From: Gracilibacillus kekensis
GTDB taxonomy: Bacteria; Bacillota; Bacilli; Bacillales; Amphibacillaceae
Assembly: GCF_900143085.1 (NCBI RefSeq)
Contig: NZ_FRCZ01000005.1
Coordinates: forward strand, 1-64,000
DNA: 64,000 nucleotides
Direction of reading: 5' to 3'
Under the pieces are notes generated by a model, which saw only the letters and a list, made by a program, of their open reading frames with translations, had not been told where the DNA came from and made no database searches. The position numbers were made by a program, and so were the translations under genes. The first letter of the stretch is position 1; each line of letters opens with the position of its first letter. Positions 53,713-62,340 of this stretch are shown one piece after another.

Positions 53713-55344
53713 CTATGATTGACTAATATTCCGCTTAAATTTATAATCTTTTGGTGACATTGATGTATATTTTTTAAATGTTTTCAAGAAATAACTTTTA
53801 TTGTCAAATCCTAGATCTGCTGATAATTGTTCCACTGTAACTGTAGTAGTATCTAATAGTTCCTTAGCTTTTTCCATCTTTAATTTTGTTACATACTCTA
53901 TAAAACTTTCACCTGTTTCCTTTTTAAAAACTCTGCTAAAGTAACTAGGATTAAGATGTAAAAAGTCAGCAGTATCCTTTAAAGTGATTTTTTCGTGTAA
54001 ATGTGTCCGAACATATCGTTGCGCCTTCATTACATCTTCATTTTTCGGAACTGCTTCAATCGTGTGAACATGCTCTATGAATTGCTGACATATTTGAGAG
54101 ATGGTTGCTTCTAACTCTTCCATATTTTCAACCTCTTGTATGTCACGACTTGTCAACGATTGAAACATACGATCATCGAAATGAACAAGTGCATGCAAAT
54201 TTAACTTGATATCAAGGATTAATTTCATTGCCCAATCTTTCACCATTTTTGGTGGGTATTTCTGACTCTGTATTCTTTCCATCTCTTTTTTAAGATAGTT
54301 GGTGATTTGTTGTGGTTCTTTATTTAATATATGCGTTTTTAAGGAGTCCACAACTCTACCATATTCTTCAAAGATAGAAGCTTGACTGTAATGAATCAAT
54401 TGATATCTCTGAATCGAAGCAGATTGATAGTAAAATCGTTGCTCTTCCTGATTTAATAAATGCTTAATCACAGTGACTAAATCTTGTCGATTCTGATTAT
54501 TCTCCGCTATTACGGTCGTTATCGATACTTTTAAATAATTGTTCAGCTTTTGATGAACCTCCTTTAATACTTGTTCAGTCGTCTTAGATAAGCTCGATTG
54601 ATTGTTCCCTTCGATTGGGAAAAGAATAATGAATTTACGTTGCAAATAAAAAATCTGGATATCTGGGTGGTATTGTTTCAAGACCTCTTCTACTATGTTA
54701 TTAATACTGAACTGTAACAGCGTATCTGATTGATAACGGTTAATTGTCAAATAGTAATTATCTACAAAGGATAGTACTACTGTATAACGTTGGGTAGAGA
54801 AATCCATTCCCAATAATTCTTCCTGTTCTTTCCACCACGATTCATTGTACATGTATGTCTCTTGTAAGATGGTTTCTATAAATTTAGTCTTCAGAGACAT
54901 ATTATTTTTTTGAAGAAACTTACTAATTTTTATTTGTTGACTTTTAGTTCGATCAGTTTCATCCATGGTTTTTTTTAATTTATGCAAGAGTTCAATGATC
55001 TGCTCTTCTTCCATCGACTCTTTTAAAATATAATCATAGGCTTCTAACTTAAGCGCTTGTTGTGCATAATAGAATTCGTCATGACAAGATAAAACAACAC
55101 TAAAATTAGTCTGCATACCTTGTTTATTCTCTTTAAGCTTTTGCATCATTTCAATACCATTCATATTAGGCATTCCGATATCCGTTATTAATACATCACA
55201 ATGGTGTTTCGTCAAGTAATCATAGGCTTGTAAACTATCTTGAAAAGAAGCGATAACTTCAAACCCGGTTTCCTCCCATGGAATCATCTTTTCCATAAAT
55301 TTTGTTACTAATTTATCATCATCAACTAATACTACGCGATACAT
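53713..55344 (-). CDS. YesN-like response regulator with AraC-type output
   Basis: A 543-residue regulator. The receiver domain begins YRVVLVDDDKLVTKF, with the phospho-acceptor Asp 55 in LITDIGMPNMNG and Lys in DYILKES. A long central helical region follows, and then two AraC HTH motifs at the end (ITLKDTADFLHLNPSYFSRVFKKETGESFIEYV and VEQLSADLGFDNKSYFLKTFKKYTSMSPKDYK). Partner of the adjacent sensor kinase. Regulators of this kind activate nearby sugar-transport operons; candidate direct repeats are found in the 60.6-kb promoter region. Start ATG with GGGGGAT upstream. Confidence 0.92.
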   Translation of the reverse strand: MYRVVLVDDDKLVTKFMEKMIPWEETGFEVIASFQDSLQAYDYLTKHHCDVLITDIGMPNMNGIEMMQKLKENKQGMQTNFSVVLSCHDEFYYAQQALKLEAYDYILKESMEEEQIIELLHKLKKTMDETDRTKSQQIKISKFLQKNNMSLKTKFIETILQETYMYNESWWKEQEELLGMDFSTQRYTVVLSFVDNYYLTINRYQSDTLLQFSINNIVEEVLKQYHPDIQIFYLQRKFIILFPIEGNNQSSLSKTTEQVLKEVHQKLNNYLKVSITTVIAENNQNRQDLVTVIKHLLNQEEQRFYYQSASIQRYQLIHYSQASIFEEYGRVVDSLKTHILNKEPQQITNYLKKEMERIQSQKYPPKMVKDWAMKLILDIKLNLHALVHFDDRMFQSLTSRDIQEVENMEELEATISQICQQFIEHVHTIEAVPKNEDVMKAQRYVRTHLHEKITLKDTADFLHLNPSYFSRVFKKETGESFIEYVTKLKMEKAKELLDTTTVTVEQLSADLGFDNKSYFLKTFKKYTSMSPKDYKFKRNISQS

Positions 55345-55358
55345 AATAATCCCCCTTT

Positions 55359-57146
55359 TTATATTGGGAAGTAAAAGCGATAATTTGTACCCATCCCTTT
55401 TGAACTGTAAATTTCCATATCAAACGTATCACCATAAATAAGCTTCATCCGCTGGTAGACATTGTGAATTCCTATTCCATTAAATGATTGTGAATCTTGT
55501 GATGTTGATTTCTGTTTTTCATTATAAATATTATTTTTTAATTGCTGTAAAACCTGATCATCAATGCCCTCACCATCGTCTGAAACTTGTAATTCCATTT
55601 TCCCTTCCTCGATTATCCTACTACTAATAACAATCGTTCCTTGACTATTATTATAACCGTATATGACAGCGTTTTCAATCAGGGGTTGCAAGAAAAATCT
55701 AGGAACTTCGACATTTTTCGTTCCCTTTTTTAAATTAATAATTAATTCGATCTCATGCTGATGGCGGAAATTCATCAATTGCATATAATTTTCTATTATT
55801 TCCACTTCTTCAATTAACGGGATGAATGCATTGTTTCGGTTGATCGTCATTCGCAATAGTGAAGATAACGCATGAATTAATTGTGCACTTTCTTTATCTC
55901 CATTCATCTTGATCTGCAATCGGATCGCATTTAGTACATTAAACAAAAAGTGTGGATTGATCTGTGCTTGTAGCATCTCTAATTCTGCCGTACGCTTATC
56001 TTCTTCCTGCTCTTTAATTTCTAGAATCATTTCCTCTAATGTATCCAACATATGATTGAAAGAATGTCCTAGCTTAGCAATATCATTATTTCCATACGTT
56101 TTAGCTCTTCTTTGCAGGTTCCCTTGTTCAACTGATTTGGTGACCGCATTTAATTCTGACAATGGTTTTGTTAGTTCTCTTACTAAAACGATTAAACCAA
56201 TTAAAAACAGTACTAGTAAGGCCCCTTGTATGAGAATTGTCGTTCTTGTAATACCATTAATATTACCTATTGTTTCCTGGTAGGGTACAAGACTTACTAG
56301 TCGCCAGTTTGAGTAAGAAACAGGATGACTTACTAAAAAGTACTCTTTGCCTTTTTTTTCTACTATCTGATAATCATTGTTATGAACATCGTATGGCATG
56401 TTTTGGCTAATCAATGACTCATCCACGCTGGAGTAAATGATACCTTTTTGATTTGTTAAAAAATACTCAGAATTACTGTCTTGTTGAAAATTATCCAACA
56501 ATGAGCGGATTTGCTTTTCTTGTACACTAACAATTAAGAAAGCATCATATTGCGTTGCTTGTTGTAGGTTTTTTCCTACACTAATTAAATAGGGATCTGA
56601 TTCTTTATCAGATGATATGTAGTTAGGATGGGCTCCTATCCATAACGTGTCGTAATAATTAGAATTTTGCAGTTCACTAAACCACGGTTCTTGATATAGT
56701 TCTAGTGGATTAAATTCACTTAATGAATAATTCATATAAAATAAATCGTTGCTAAATAAAATAGTAAAATAGGTTGGTGCTAATAAATCTGTAATGCTTG
56801 AAATCTGATTTGACAGCTCAATATAATTTAGAGCAATTTTCTGACTTGCTTGAGGTGCTTCAGGATCTATTGCTTGGTGCTGCTTCATGATTTGATTGAA
56901 CTTCGTATCAAATTGAATATAGTTGGATGCATACATAACATCATCTAAAATGCTTCGCAAATTCACCTCGATCATACTTAGCGATTCATACGCTTGTCTG
57001 GTTGCACGTTCTTCTAATACATCCTTCGTAAAATAATTCGAAACAAAATATGTGCTTATCCACGGTAGCAAAATACAGACAATTACCGCAATAATCAAAC
57101 GACTTCGTAAGGTTAATTGATTTAGCTTTAAAATTAACTGTCTCAT
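55359..57146 (-). CDS. YesM-like sensor histidine kinase
   Basis: A 595-residue membrane sensor: helix 1 (about 17-40, RLIIAVIVCILLPWISTYFVS), a large extracellular dCache-like domain, helix 2 (TILIQGALLVLFLIGLIVLVREL), HAMP (TKPLSELNAVTKSVEQGNLQRRAKTYGNNDIAKLGHSFN), then the YesM-type kinase core EMLQAQINPHFLFNVLNAIRLQ with the phospho-acceptor His and an HATPase domain (NAVIYGYNN, DDGEGID, GIGIHNVYQRM). ATG at 57146 follows GGTGGTGA; a GTG 12 nt upstream is less suitable. It is encoded 14 nt before its response regulator. Confidence 0.92.
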   Translation of the reverse strand: MRQLILKLNQLTLRSRLIIAVIVCILLPWISTYFVSNYFTKDVLEERATRQAYESLSMIEVNLRSILDDVMYASNYIQFDTKFNQIMKQHQAIDPEAPQASQKIALNYIELSNQISSITDLLAPTYFTILFSNDLFYMNYSLSEFNPLELYQEPWFSELQNSNYYDTLWIGAHPNYISSDKESDPYLISVGKNLQQATQYDAFLIVSVQEKQIRSLLDNFQQDSNSEYFLTNQKGIIYSSVDESLISQNMPYDVHNNDYQIVEKKGKEYFLVSHPVSYSNWRLVSLVPYQETIGNINGITRTTILIQGALLVLFLIGLIVLVRELTKPLSELNAVTKSVEQGNLQRRAKTYGNNDIAKLGHSFNHMLDTLEEMILEIKEQEEDKRTAELEMLQAQINPHFLFNVLNAIRLQIKMNGDKESAQLIHALSSLLRMTINRNNAFIPLIEEVEIIENYMQLMNFRHQHEIELIINLKKGTKNVEVPRFFLQPLIENAVIYGYNNSQGTIVISSRIIEEGKMELQVSDDGEGIDDQVLQQLKNNIYNEKQKSTSQDSQSFNGIGIHNVYQRMKLIYGDTFDMEIYSSKGMGTNYRFYFPI

Positions 57147-57199
57147 GATGTTCACCACCCACTGTTAGAATCATTGCTACACCTCAAAATCAAAAACAT

Positions 57200-57234
57200 A
57201 AATAAAGAGAGGAATAAGCCCTCTCTTTATTTTA
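57200..57234 (-). terminator. Hairpin between binding-protein and kinase genes
   Basis: AAATAAAGAGAGG and CCTCTCTTTATTT-type arms pair closely with a short loop and T-rich surroundings, in the 96-bp gap between the sugar-binding protein gene and the sensor kinase gene. It may be an internal attenuator that lowers expression of the two-component genes relative to the transporter. Confidence 0.65.
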
Positions 57235-57242
57235 GCATATTA

Positions 57243-58601
57243 TTATTGATTAGCGTCTACTACACTTTGTACACGTTCTTTAACATTTTCCATCGTGGTA
57301 TCTAAATCTTGATCACCTAATAAATATTTTTCTACTTCCGCAGCATATTCCGTATGCACCTCGGTAACATATGATGCTGGTGCGTAAGCTTCAGTTGGTT
57401 CAATAGAACTGATTGAATGTACAAAAGATTCTATATCTATTACTTCTGGGTTTGGTGTATTTGCTGCAACATTTTCTACAGCTGCCGTTAAATCTGCATC
57501 TCTCCATGATGGCACCCATACACCTTGTTCCATAATTCCTTCAGTTGATAACCAACGGATAAAGTCATATGCTGCTTGTTTATGTTCTGATGATTTCGCA
57601 ACACTAACAATATCTCCACCAACTTGCGAATACATAGTGTCTTCCATTTCATTTTGTGGAAAAGGTGCCCAGGCTATTTCAAAGTCAGGTGTGAATTGGC
57701 CCCATTCTGATAGCATATATGACCCAATTGGTATCATACTAATGGACTCTGTAAAGAATTGCTGACGATAATCCATCTGTTGGGAAAGGTTTTCCGATAA
57801 TGGTACAGAACTTTCATCAACATTTTCTAGGTTATTACGTAATTCTAACGATTCTCTGACTAAAGGATCATCTATATTTGAAGTACCATCCTCTTTTAAT
57901 ATTTGATTTGCTCCTTCTGGTTTTCCTAATAATTTAATCAAAGAAAACAGATCGTGCCACGTGTGAAAATATGACCCATAGTGATCTTCTGTAGTTAACT
58001 GCTGTGCAATTTCACGATAATCTTCCCATGTCCATTCTGTTGGGATTTCTATACCCGCTTCTTCTAAATGATCTTTATTCATCATCACTAACATCGTTAC
58101 TTGTTTCATTGGCAGACCATAATATTCTCCGTCAAAAGCAGGATAACCATTTAAATATTCTTCATTTATGTCAATACCTTCTTCATCTAAAAAAGAATTT
58201 ATTGGCTCTACCAACCCTGCATCAATACGCTTAGCTAAATCATTGGGGTTACTAAACATAATAACATCTAGGTCTTCTCCAGCAGATGCCATTAAATCAA
58301 GTTGTTGAAAATAATCCTGCGAGTTCATATTCTCTACTAATGGCATAGATTCTATATTTATACCTGGATTTTCTTCCTCATACATTTCAATAATTGGTTC
58401 CCAATTCCCGTTTTCTTCGTTTATCCAGTGCACAAAATTTAATGTGATTTCTTCTTCGCTACCACTTTCTTCATTACTGCCATCATCTTCTGAAGCTTCA
58501 TTGTCTCCTTCGGATGAACTATTGTCTCCTCCGGAACATGCTGCTAATAACAACATACCTATTAGTGCGGTGACCCATAACAAACCCCATTGTCTTTTCA
58601 T
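57243..58601 (-). CDS. CUT1 sugar-binding lipoprotein
   Basis: A 452-residue extracellular solute-binding protein (family 1). Signal peptide with lipobox LLLAACSGG, then an acidic Ser/Glu linker, then the binding fold: ITLNFVHWINEENGNWEPIIEMYEEENPGINIESMPL, the DVIMFSNPNDLAKRIDAGLVEPI stretch, the GEYYGLPMKQVTMLVMMNKDHLEEAG signature, and EHKQAAYDFIRWLSTEG. It captures an oligosaccharide and delivers it to the two permeases upstream in the transcript. ATG at 58601 is chosen for its AAGGGGAG site; no ATPase gene is in the operon, so a shared MsmX-type ATPase is probably used. Confidence 0.92.
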   Translation of the reverse strand: MKRQWGLLWVTALIGMLLLAACSGGDNSSSEGDNEASEDDGSNEESGSEEEITLNFVHWINEENGNWEPIIEMYEEENPGINIESMPLVENMNSQDYFQQLDLMASAGEDLDVIMFSNPNDLAKRIDAGLVEPINSFLDEEGIDINEEYLNGYPAFDGEYYGLPMKQVTMLVMMNKDHLEEAGIEIPTEWTWEDYREIAQQLTTEDHYGSYFHTWHDLFSLIKLLGKPEGANQILKEDGTSNIDDPLVRESLELRNNLENVDESSVPLSENLSQQMDYRQQFFTESISMIPIGSYMLSEWGQFTPDFEIAWAPFPQNEMEDTMYSQVGGDIVSVAKSSEHKQAAYDFIRWLSTEGIMEQGVWVPSWRDADLTAAVENVAANTPNPEVIDIESFVHSISSIEPTEAYAPASYVTEVHTEYAAEVEKYLLGDQDLDTTMENVKERVQSVVDANQ

Positions 58602-58668
58602 GTAAATCTCCCCTTCTTTTTTAGAAATATTTATAGTTAACCATATCATTCATATGGTTACTAACTCG

Positions 58669-59502
58669 TTAACCTTTGACACCACCAAGCTGAATCCCTT
58701 CAATAACTTGTTTTTGTCCTATGATAAAAATAATCAATAGCGGAATAATTGCCGACACAGATGCAGCCATCATTAAGGAATAGATACTGCCGTGTTCATC
58801 GGCAAAGCTTTGCACCCCGAGTTGAATCGTATACAACTCCTCACTTCTTAAGAAAATAAGTGGGTATTGAAAGTCGTTCCAAGTCCAAATAAAACGTAAT
58901 ATTGCGTAAGTAGCAATTGCTGGTCTTACTAACGGTAATGCAATCGATAGAAAAATCCGAAAATGACCAGCACCATCCATTCGGGCAGATTCAATAATTT
59001 CATTACTGACTCCTAAATAAAACTGACGAAGCATAAATGTACCAAATACACTGAAACTATTTAGTAAAATTAAACCAGTGTGAGTATCATATAATCCAAA
59101 CCATCTATATAGTAAGAATTGAGTAACTAGTAACGTTTGTGGCGGAATCATAAAGGTAGCTAGTACGATTAGGAATACCACATCACGACCTTTAAAATTA
59201 ATTTTCGCAAAACCATAAGCAGCTAATGCTGATACAAAAACAGAAGTTATAGTTGTTAGTACAGTAACTTTTATAGAGTTCCAATATAATAGAAGGAACG
59301 GCATTGAACCCGTCCACACTTCTCGATAATTTTCAACAGCATTCCATGTTTGTGGTATCCATTGAATAGGGAAAGTTAGCACATCTTCTTCTACTTTTAG
59401 TGATGAAGAAATCATCCATATAAAGGGTGCCATAAACAGAATACCGATAATCGTCATAATAATTGTCATGGCTAATTTTCTAAAATCAAAACTCTCTGTC
59501 AT
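58669..59502 (-). CDS. CUT1 sugar ABC permease 2 (MalG/AraQ-like)
   Basis: A 277-residue permease with six helices. The EAA motif IIESARMDGAGHFRIFLSIALPLVRPAIATYAI is intact, and the early TFMIPPQTLLVTQFLLYRWFGLYDTHTGLIL region is typical of the MalG branch. Start ATG with GGAGGGGG. It lies 19 bp after the stop of the other permease gene. The sugar is not identifiable from sequence. Confidence 0.92.
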   Translation of the reverse strand: MTESFDFRKLAMTIIMTIIGILFMAPFIWMISSSLKVEEDVLTFPIQWIPQTWNAVENYREVWTGSMPFLLLYWNSIKVTVLTTITSVFVSALAAYGFAKINFKGRDVVFLIVLATFMIPPQTLLVTQFLLYRWFGLYDTHTGLILLNSFSVFGTFMLRQFYLGVSNEIIESARMDGAGHFRIFLSIALPLVRPAIATYAILRFIWTWNDFQYPLIFLRSEELYTIQLGVQSFADEHGSIYSLMMAASVSAIIPLLIIFIIGQKQVIEGIQLGGVKG

Positions 59503-59521
59503 TATAATTCCCCCTCCCTCA

Positions 59522-60490
59522 TTAGTAGTTCACCCATTTTTTCTGACCAACAAATTGGATATAGGTAATTACTAAAATAATTACGAACATTACTAAGGCT
59601 ATTGCTGAAGAATAACCAGTTTTTAACTCTAAAAATGCTTGTTGATAAAGATAAACTACAGGTATATTGGTAGAATTTGCAGGTCCACCGTTTGTTAGTA
59701 CAATAATTAAATCAAATATTTTAAAACTTGATATGATACCGGTTACAAATAATAAGAAAGTGGTAGGTGAAACTAAAGGAATCGTAATTTTTGTAAACTG
59801 ATACCACGCAGAAGCGCCATCAATCTGTGCAGCTTCATACAGTTCTTTTGGAATATTTTGCAATCCTGCTAAATATATAATTAAGTTAAAACCAATACTT
59901 GTCCAAATCATAATAATCATCACAGAAGGCAATGCATAAGTTGTATCCGCTATCCAGCCAGGAGGATTATCGATTCCGATTGTCATTAAAAATTGGTTAA
60001 TCGGTCCCTCAGAAGGATGAAATAATACGCGAAAAACAACAGCAACTGCTACAACACTTGAGATAAAGGGCATAAAGAAAATAACTTTAAATAGATCTTT
60101 GAAAAAAATATATTTGTTGATAATAACAGCAATGCCAAGTGAAAAAATTAATGTAATTGGAATTGCTATTAAAACAACGAAGTTATTTCTTAGCGATTGT
60201 AAAAATACATTATTATTGAATAAGGTAACGAAATTATCTAATCCTACAAAAGCTGCCTCTGCATAACCAGATACAAAATTCCAGTCCGTAAAACTTAATG
60301 CTAATGATGACACCATTGGGAATAAAACTAAAATTGATGTTCCAATTAACATTGGCGCTATAAACAACCATCCAGCTAAGTTTTCACGCCAACCACTAAA
60401 TGGATCACCGTTCCTTTTTTTCTTTTTCACTTTCGATTTGGCGGAGCGCTCTTTTTGTATTTTTGTTTTCGCTCTCACTTCACTACTCAT
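59522..60490 (-). CDS. CUT1 sugar ABC permease 1 (MalF/AraP-like)
   Basis: A 322-residue permease with six helices and a basic N-terminal cytoplasmic tail (KTKIQKERSAKSKVKKKKRN). The EAA motif is LYEAAQIDGASAWYQFTKITIPLVSPTTFLL; other landmarks are GLDNFVTLFNNNVFLQSLRNN and FDLIIVLTNGGPANSTNI. ATG at 60490 follows GAGGTG; GTG 9 nt upstream also opens the frame. First gene of the importer/two-component operon, with a cre-overlapped promoter upstream. Confidence 0.92.
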   Translation of the reverse strand: MSSEVRAKTKIQKERSAKSKVKKKKRNGDPFSGWRENLAGWLFIAPMLIGTSILVLFPMVSSLALSFTDWNFVSGYAEAAFVGLDNFVTLFNNNVFLQSLRNNFVVLIAIPITLIFSLGIAVIINKYIFFKDLFKVIFFMPFISSVVAVAVVFRVLFHPSEGPINQFLMTIGIDNPPGWIADTTYALPSVMIIMIWTSIGFNLIIYLAGLQNIPKELYEAAQIDGASAWYQFTKITIPLVSPTTFLLFVTGIISSFKIFDLIIVLTNGGPANSTNIPVVYLYQQAFLELKTGYSSAIALVMFVIILVITYIQFVGQKKWVNY

Positions 60491-60522
60491 GTTGCTCACC
60501 TCTTTTTTGAAATTGTAGATTC

Positions 60523-60551
60523 ATTATAGTATCTGCAACCGCTTACAACAA
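60523..60551 (-). promoter_or_regulatory. Promoter of the sugar importer operon with overlapping cre box
   Basis: On the minus strand TTGTTG (60551-60546) and TATAAT (60528-60523) are 17 bp apart. Between and over them lies TGTAAGCGGTTGCA (60547-60534), one base off the CcpA consensus TGWAANCGNTNWCA. A cre between -35 and -10 would block initiation when preferred sugars are present. Confidence 0.7.
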
Positions 60552-60572
60552 TGGACATTATTTACGTTAAAA

Positions 60573-60748
60573 GAAAAATTTTTACTACTTCAATCTGATA
60601 CCATATAGCTCATTAAATACACTCGCATCAATGAATTTGCAAATTTAAAGTGGATAAAACAAGTAATTTAAACTTTTATTTTGATCTTTACTTAATTACC
60701 GAAACGGAAGAATTTCTACTTTTCAGGAAAAATTTTTACCTTCTTCAA
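60573..60748 (+). promoter_or_regulatory. Candidate YesN-type operators (direct repeats)
   Basis: GAAAAATTTTTACTACTTC at 60573 recurs as GAAAAATTTTTACCTTCTTC at 60727, and a weaker version GAAGAATTTCTACTTTTC starts at 60707, exactly 20 bp before the second. Direct repeats at about two helical turns are the usual binding layout for AraC-type outputs. The region divides the importer operon from the divergent YesL-like gene and holds no gene (60500-60807). Confidence 0.45.
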
Positions 60749-60807
60749 ATTTAAGCATAAACCCAATAATAAACATGTTATATTTGTAATAAAGAGGAGG
60801 AATTGCA

Positions 60808-61437
60808 ATGCAACTAGGAACTTTTTCTAATTCAATCTATACTTTATGTACATGGTTTTACCGATTAGCATATGTAAATGTTCTATGGATATTATTCACA
60901 ATATTAGGATTAGGGATCTTTGGTCTGTTTCCTGCAACAATTGCGATGCTGGCTACTTTAAGACAATATATAAATAAAAAAGATGTACCTGTATATAGTA
61001 CCTTCTGGAAGTACTACAAGGATGAATTTGTTAAAAGTAATAAACTTGGCGCTGTCATCATGTTAATTGCGATAATTCTCTATATAAACACTCAATTCAT
61101 CAAAACAACTGATCTTAGTATTTCAGAATTCATGACCGTAACATCCATTATAATGAGTTGTTTTTATTTTTTAGTAATTTGTTACTTATTAGCCTCATAT
61201 GTAGAATTTGACTTAAATGTAAAAACTCATATTAAAAATTCTATCTTAATAGCGATGTATAATCCGTTACCTAGCCTATATATCATTTTCGGTTTTGCGG
61301 CTGTCTATTATGCACTAACCTACATATCAGGTCTTGGTTTCTTTTTCAGTGTTAGTATATTAGGTTTAGTGGTTTTATCTTCTGCTAAGCTGGCATATCG
61401 CAAAATTGAAAAGAAACAAACAGCTTTGCCAACATAA
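60808..61437 (+). CDS. YesL-like DUF624 membrane protein
   Basis: A 209-residue membrane protein with five predicted helices (for example LAYVNVLWILFTILGLGIFGLFPATIAMLATL, the family's best conserved segment). The N-terminal pattern WFYRLAYVNVLWILF and the GLFPAT motif fit DUF624, found in YesL of the pectin-related yes operon. Such genes accompany YesM/YesN and CUT1 transporters; their molecular role is not known. ATG with AGAGGAGG. Here it is divergent from rather than inside the importer operon. Confidence 0.85.
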   Translation: MQLGTFSNSIYTLCTWFYRLAYVNVLWILFTILGLGIFGLFPATIAMLATLRQYINKKDVPVYSTFWKYYKDEFVKSNKLGAVIMLIAIILYINTQFIKTTDLSISEFMTVTSIIMSCFYFLVICYLLASYVEFDLNVKTHIKNSILIAMYNPLPSLYIIFGFAAVYYALTYISGLGFFFSVSILGLVVLSSAKLAYRKIEKKQTALPT

Positions 61438-61473
61438 TAGAGACCCCTTACAGATTGTAGGGGGTCTCTATTA
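61438..61473. terminator. Bidirectional terminator between the YesL-like gene and larB
   Basis: AGAGACCCC and GGGGTCTCT pair fully around a 13-nt loop. TAATAG/CTATTA extend the stem and give T-rich ends in both directions, serving the two convergent genes. Confidence 0.75.
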
Positions 61474-61493
61474 TATGCATGCAAAACCAAAAG

Positions 61494-62237
61494 TTAGTGT
61501 GTATTTGCTATCCGCTGTATCATAACCGCATTATAAGCGCCACCAAAGCCATTATCGATATTCACAACACTAATTCCAGATGCGCAAGAGTTCAACATCG
61601 TTAACAACGCGGATAATCCTTGAAAATTTGCACCATATCCTACACTGGTAGGAACTGAGATAACCGGATGGGAAACTAGTCCTCCGACAACGCTTGGTAA
61701 TGCTCCTTCCATACCTGCGATCACTACAGAAACAGTCGCATTTTGAATCTCTTCAATATGTGCAAACAACCTGTGAATCCCTGCTACTCCTACATCGTAA
61801 AAACGTCTTACTTCCACTCCAAAAGCTTCTGCGGTTTTTGCTGCTTCTTCAGCTACAGGTAAATCAGATGTACCTGCACAAACAATTGCAATATATCCAC
61901 TAGTTTGTACATTCTCATCATTGTTCTTCATAAATAAGGTTCGACTTGCTACATCATATTGAAAGTCAGGCAATGATTTCATAACGGTTTCAGCTTTCGT
62001 TTGTTCAATTCGAGTAACTAACACGTTCTCTTGTTTGTTTATCATTGCCCGGGAAATATTGATGATTTGTGTCGGATCTTTTCCTTCGCCAAAGATTACC
62101 TCTGGAAAGCCTTGGCGCTTTTTTCGATGATGATCTACTTTAGCAAAGCCTAGGTTTTCAAACGTTTCTAATTCTTTTTGCGCCTGATCAGGTGATAATG
62201 TACCATCTGCTACTTGTTTTAAAATTTGCTCCAACAT
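61494..62237 (-). CDS. larB: LarB, nickel-pincer cofactor biosynthesis (carboxylase/hydrolase)
   Basis: A 247-residue protein that carboxylates and hydrolyses nicotinic acid adenine dinucleotide, first step to the nickel-pincer nucleotide of LarA enzymes. The AIR-carboxylase-like C-terminal half has GYIAIVCAGTSDLPVAEEAAKTAEAFG, YDVGVAGIHRL, VVIAGMEGALPSVVGGLVSHPVISVPTSVGYG and NSCASGISVVNIDNGFGGAYNA, all diagnostic of LarB. The ATG at 62237 is preferred (GGAAGTGG upstream); one five codons earlier lacks a ribosome site. It is separated from the kinase gene by a 21-bp-period repeat array. Confidence 0.93.
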   Translation of the reverse strand: MLEQILKQVADGTLSPDQAQKELETFENLGFAKVDHHRKKRQGFPEVIFGEGKDPTQIINISRAMINKQENVLVTRIEQTKAETVMKSLPDFQYDVASRTLFMKNNDENVQTSGYIAIVCAGTSDLPVAEEAAKTAEAFGVEVRRFYDVGVAGIHRLFAHIEEIQNATVSVVIAGMEGALPSVVGGLVSHPVISVPTSVGYGANFQGLSALLTMLNSCASGISVVNIDNGFGGAYNAVMIQRIANTH

Positions 62238-62261
62238 TTTGACCACTTCCATCGACAGATT

Positions 62262-62340
62262 TTATGGCCACTTTTAATTGCTTTATGGCCACTTTTCTTA
62301 CTTTTATGGCCACTTTCACACCTTTTATGGCCACTTCCTA
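62262..62340. repeat. Four-unit 21-bp-period array (TTTATGGCCACTT)
   Basis: The core TTTATGGCCACTT is present four times, with GGCC beginning at 62266, 62287, 62308 and 62329, an exact 21-bp period. Six to eight bases between cores vary freely. All units have one orientation. The last unit ends on the TAG stop codon of the kinase gene, and the array fills the gap up to larB. A GACCACTTCC string at 62241 may be a decayed fifth copy out of phase. Period and unit number equal one arm of the 158-bp elements, but the core is different. Confidence 0.85.
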
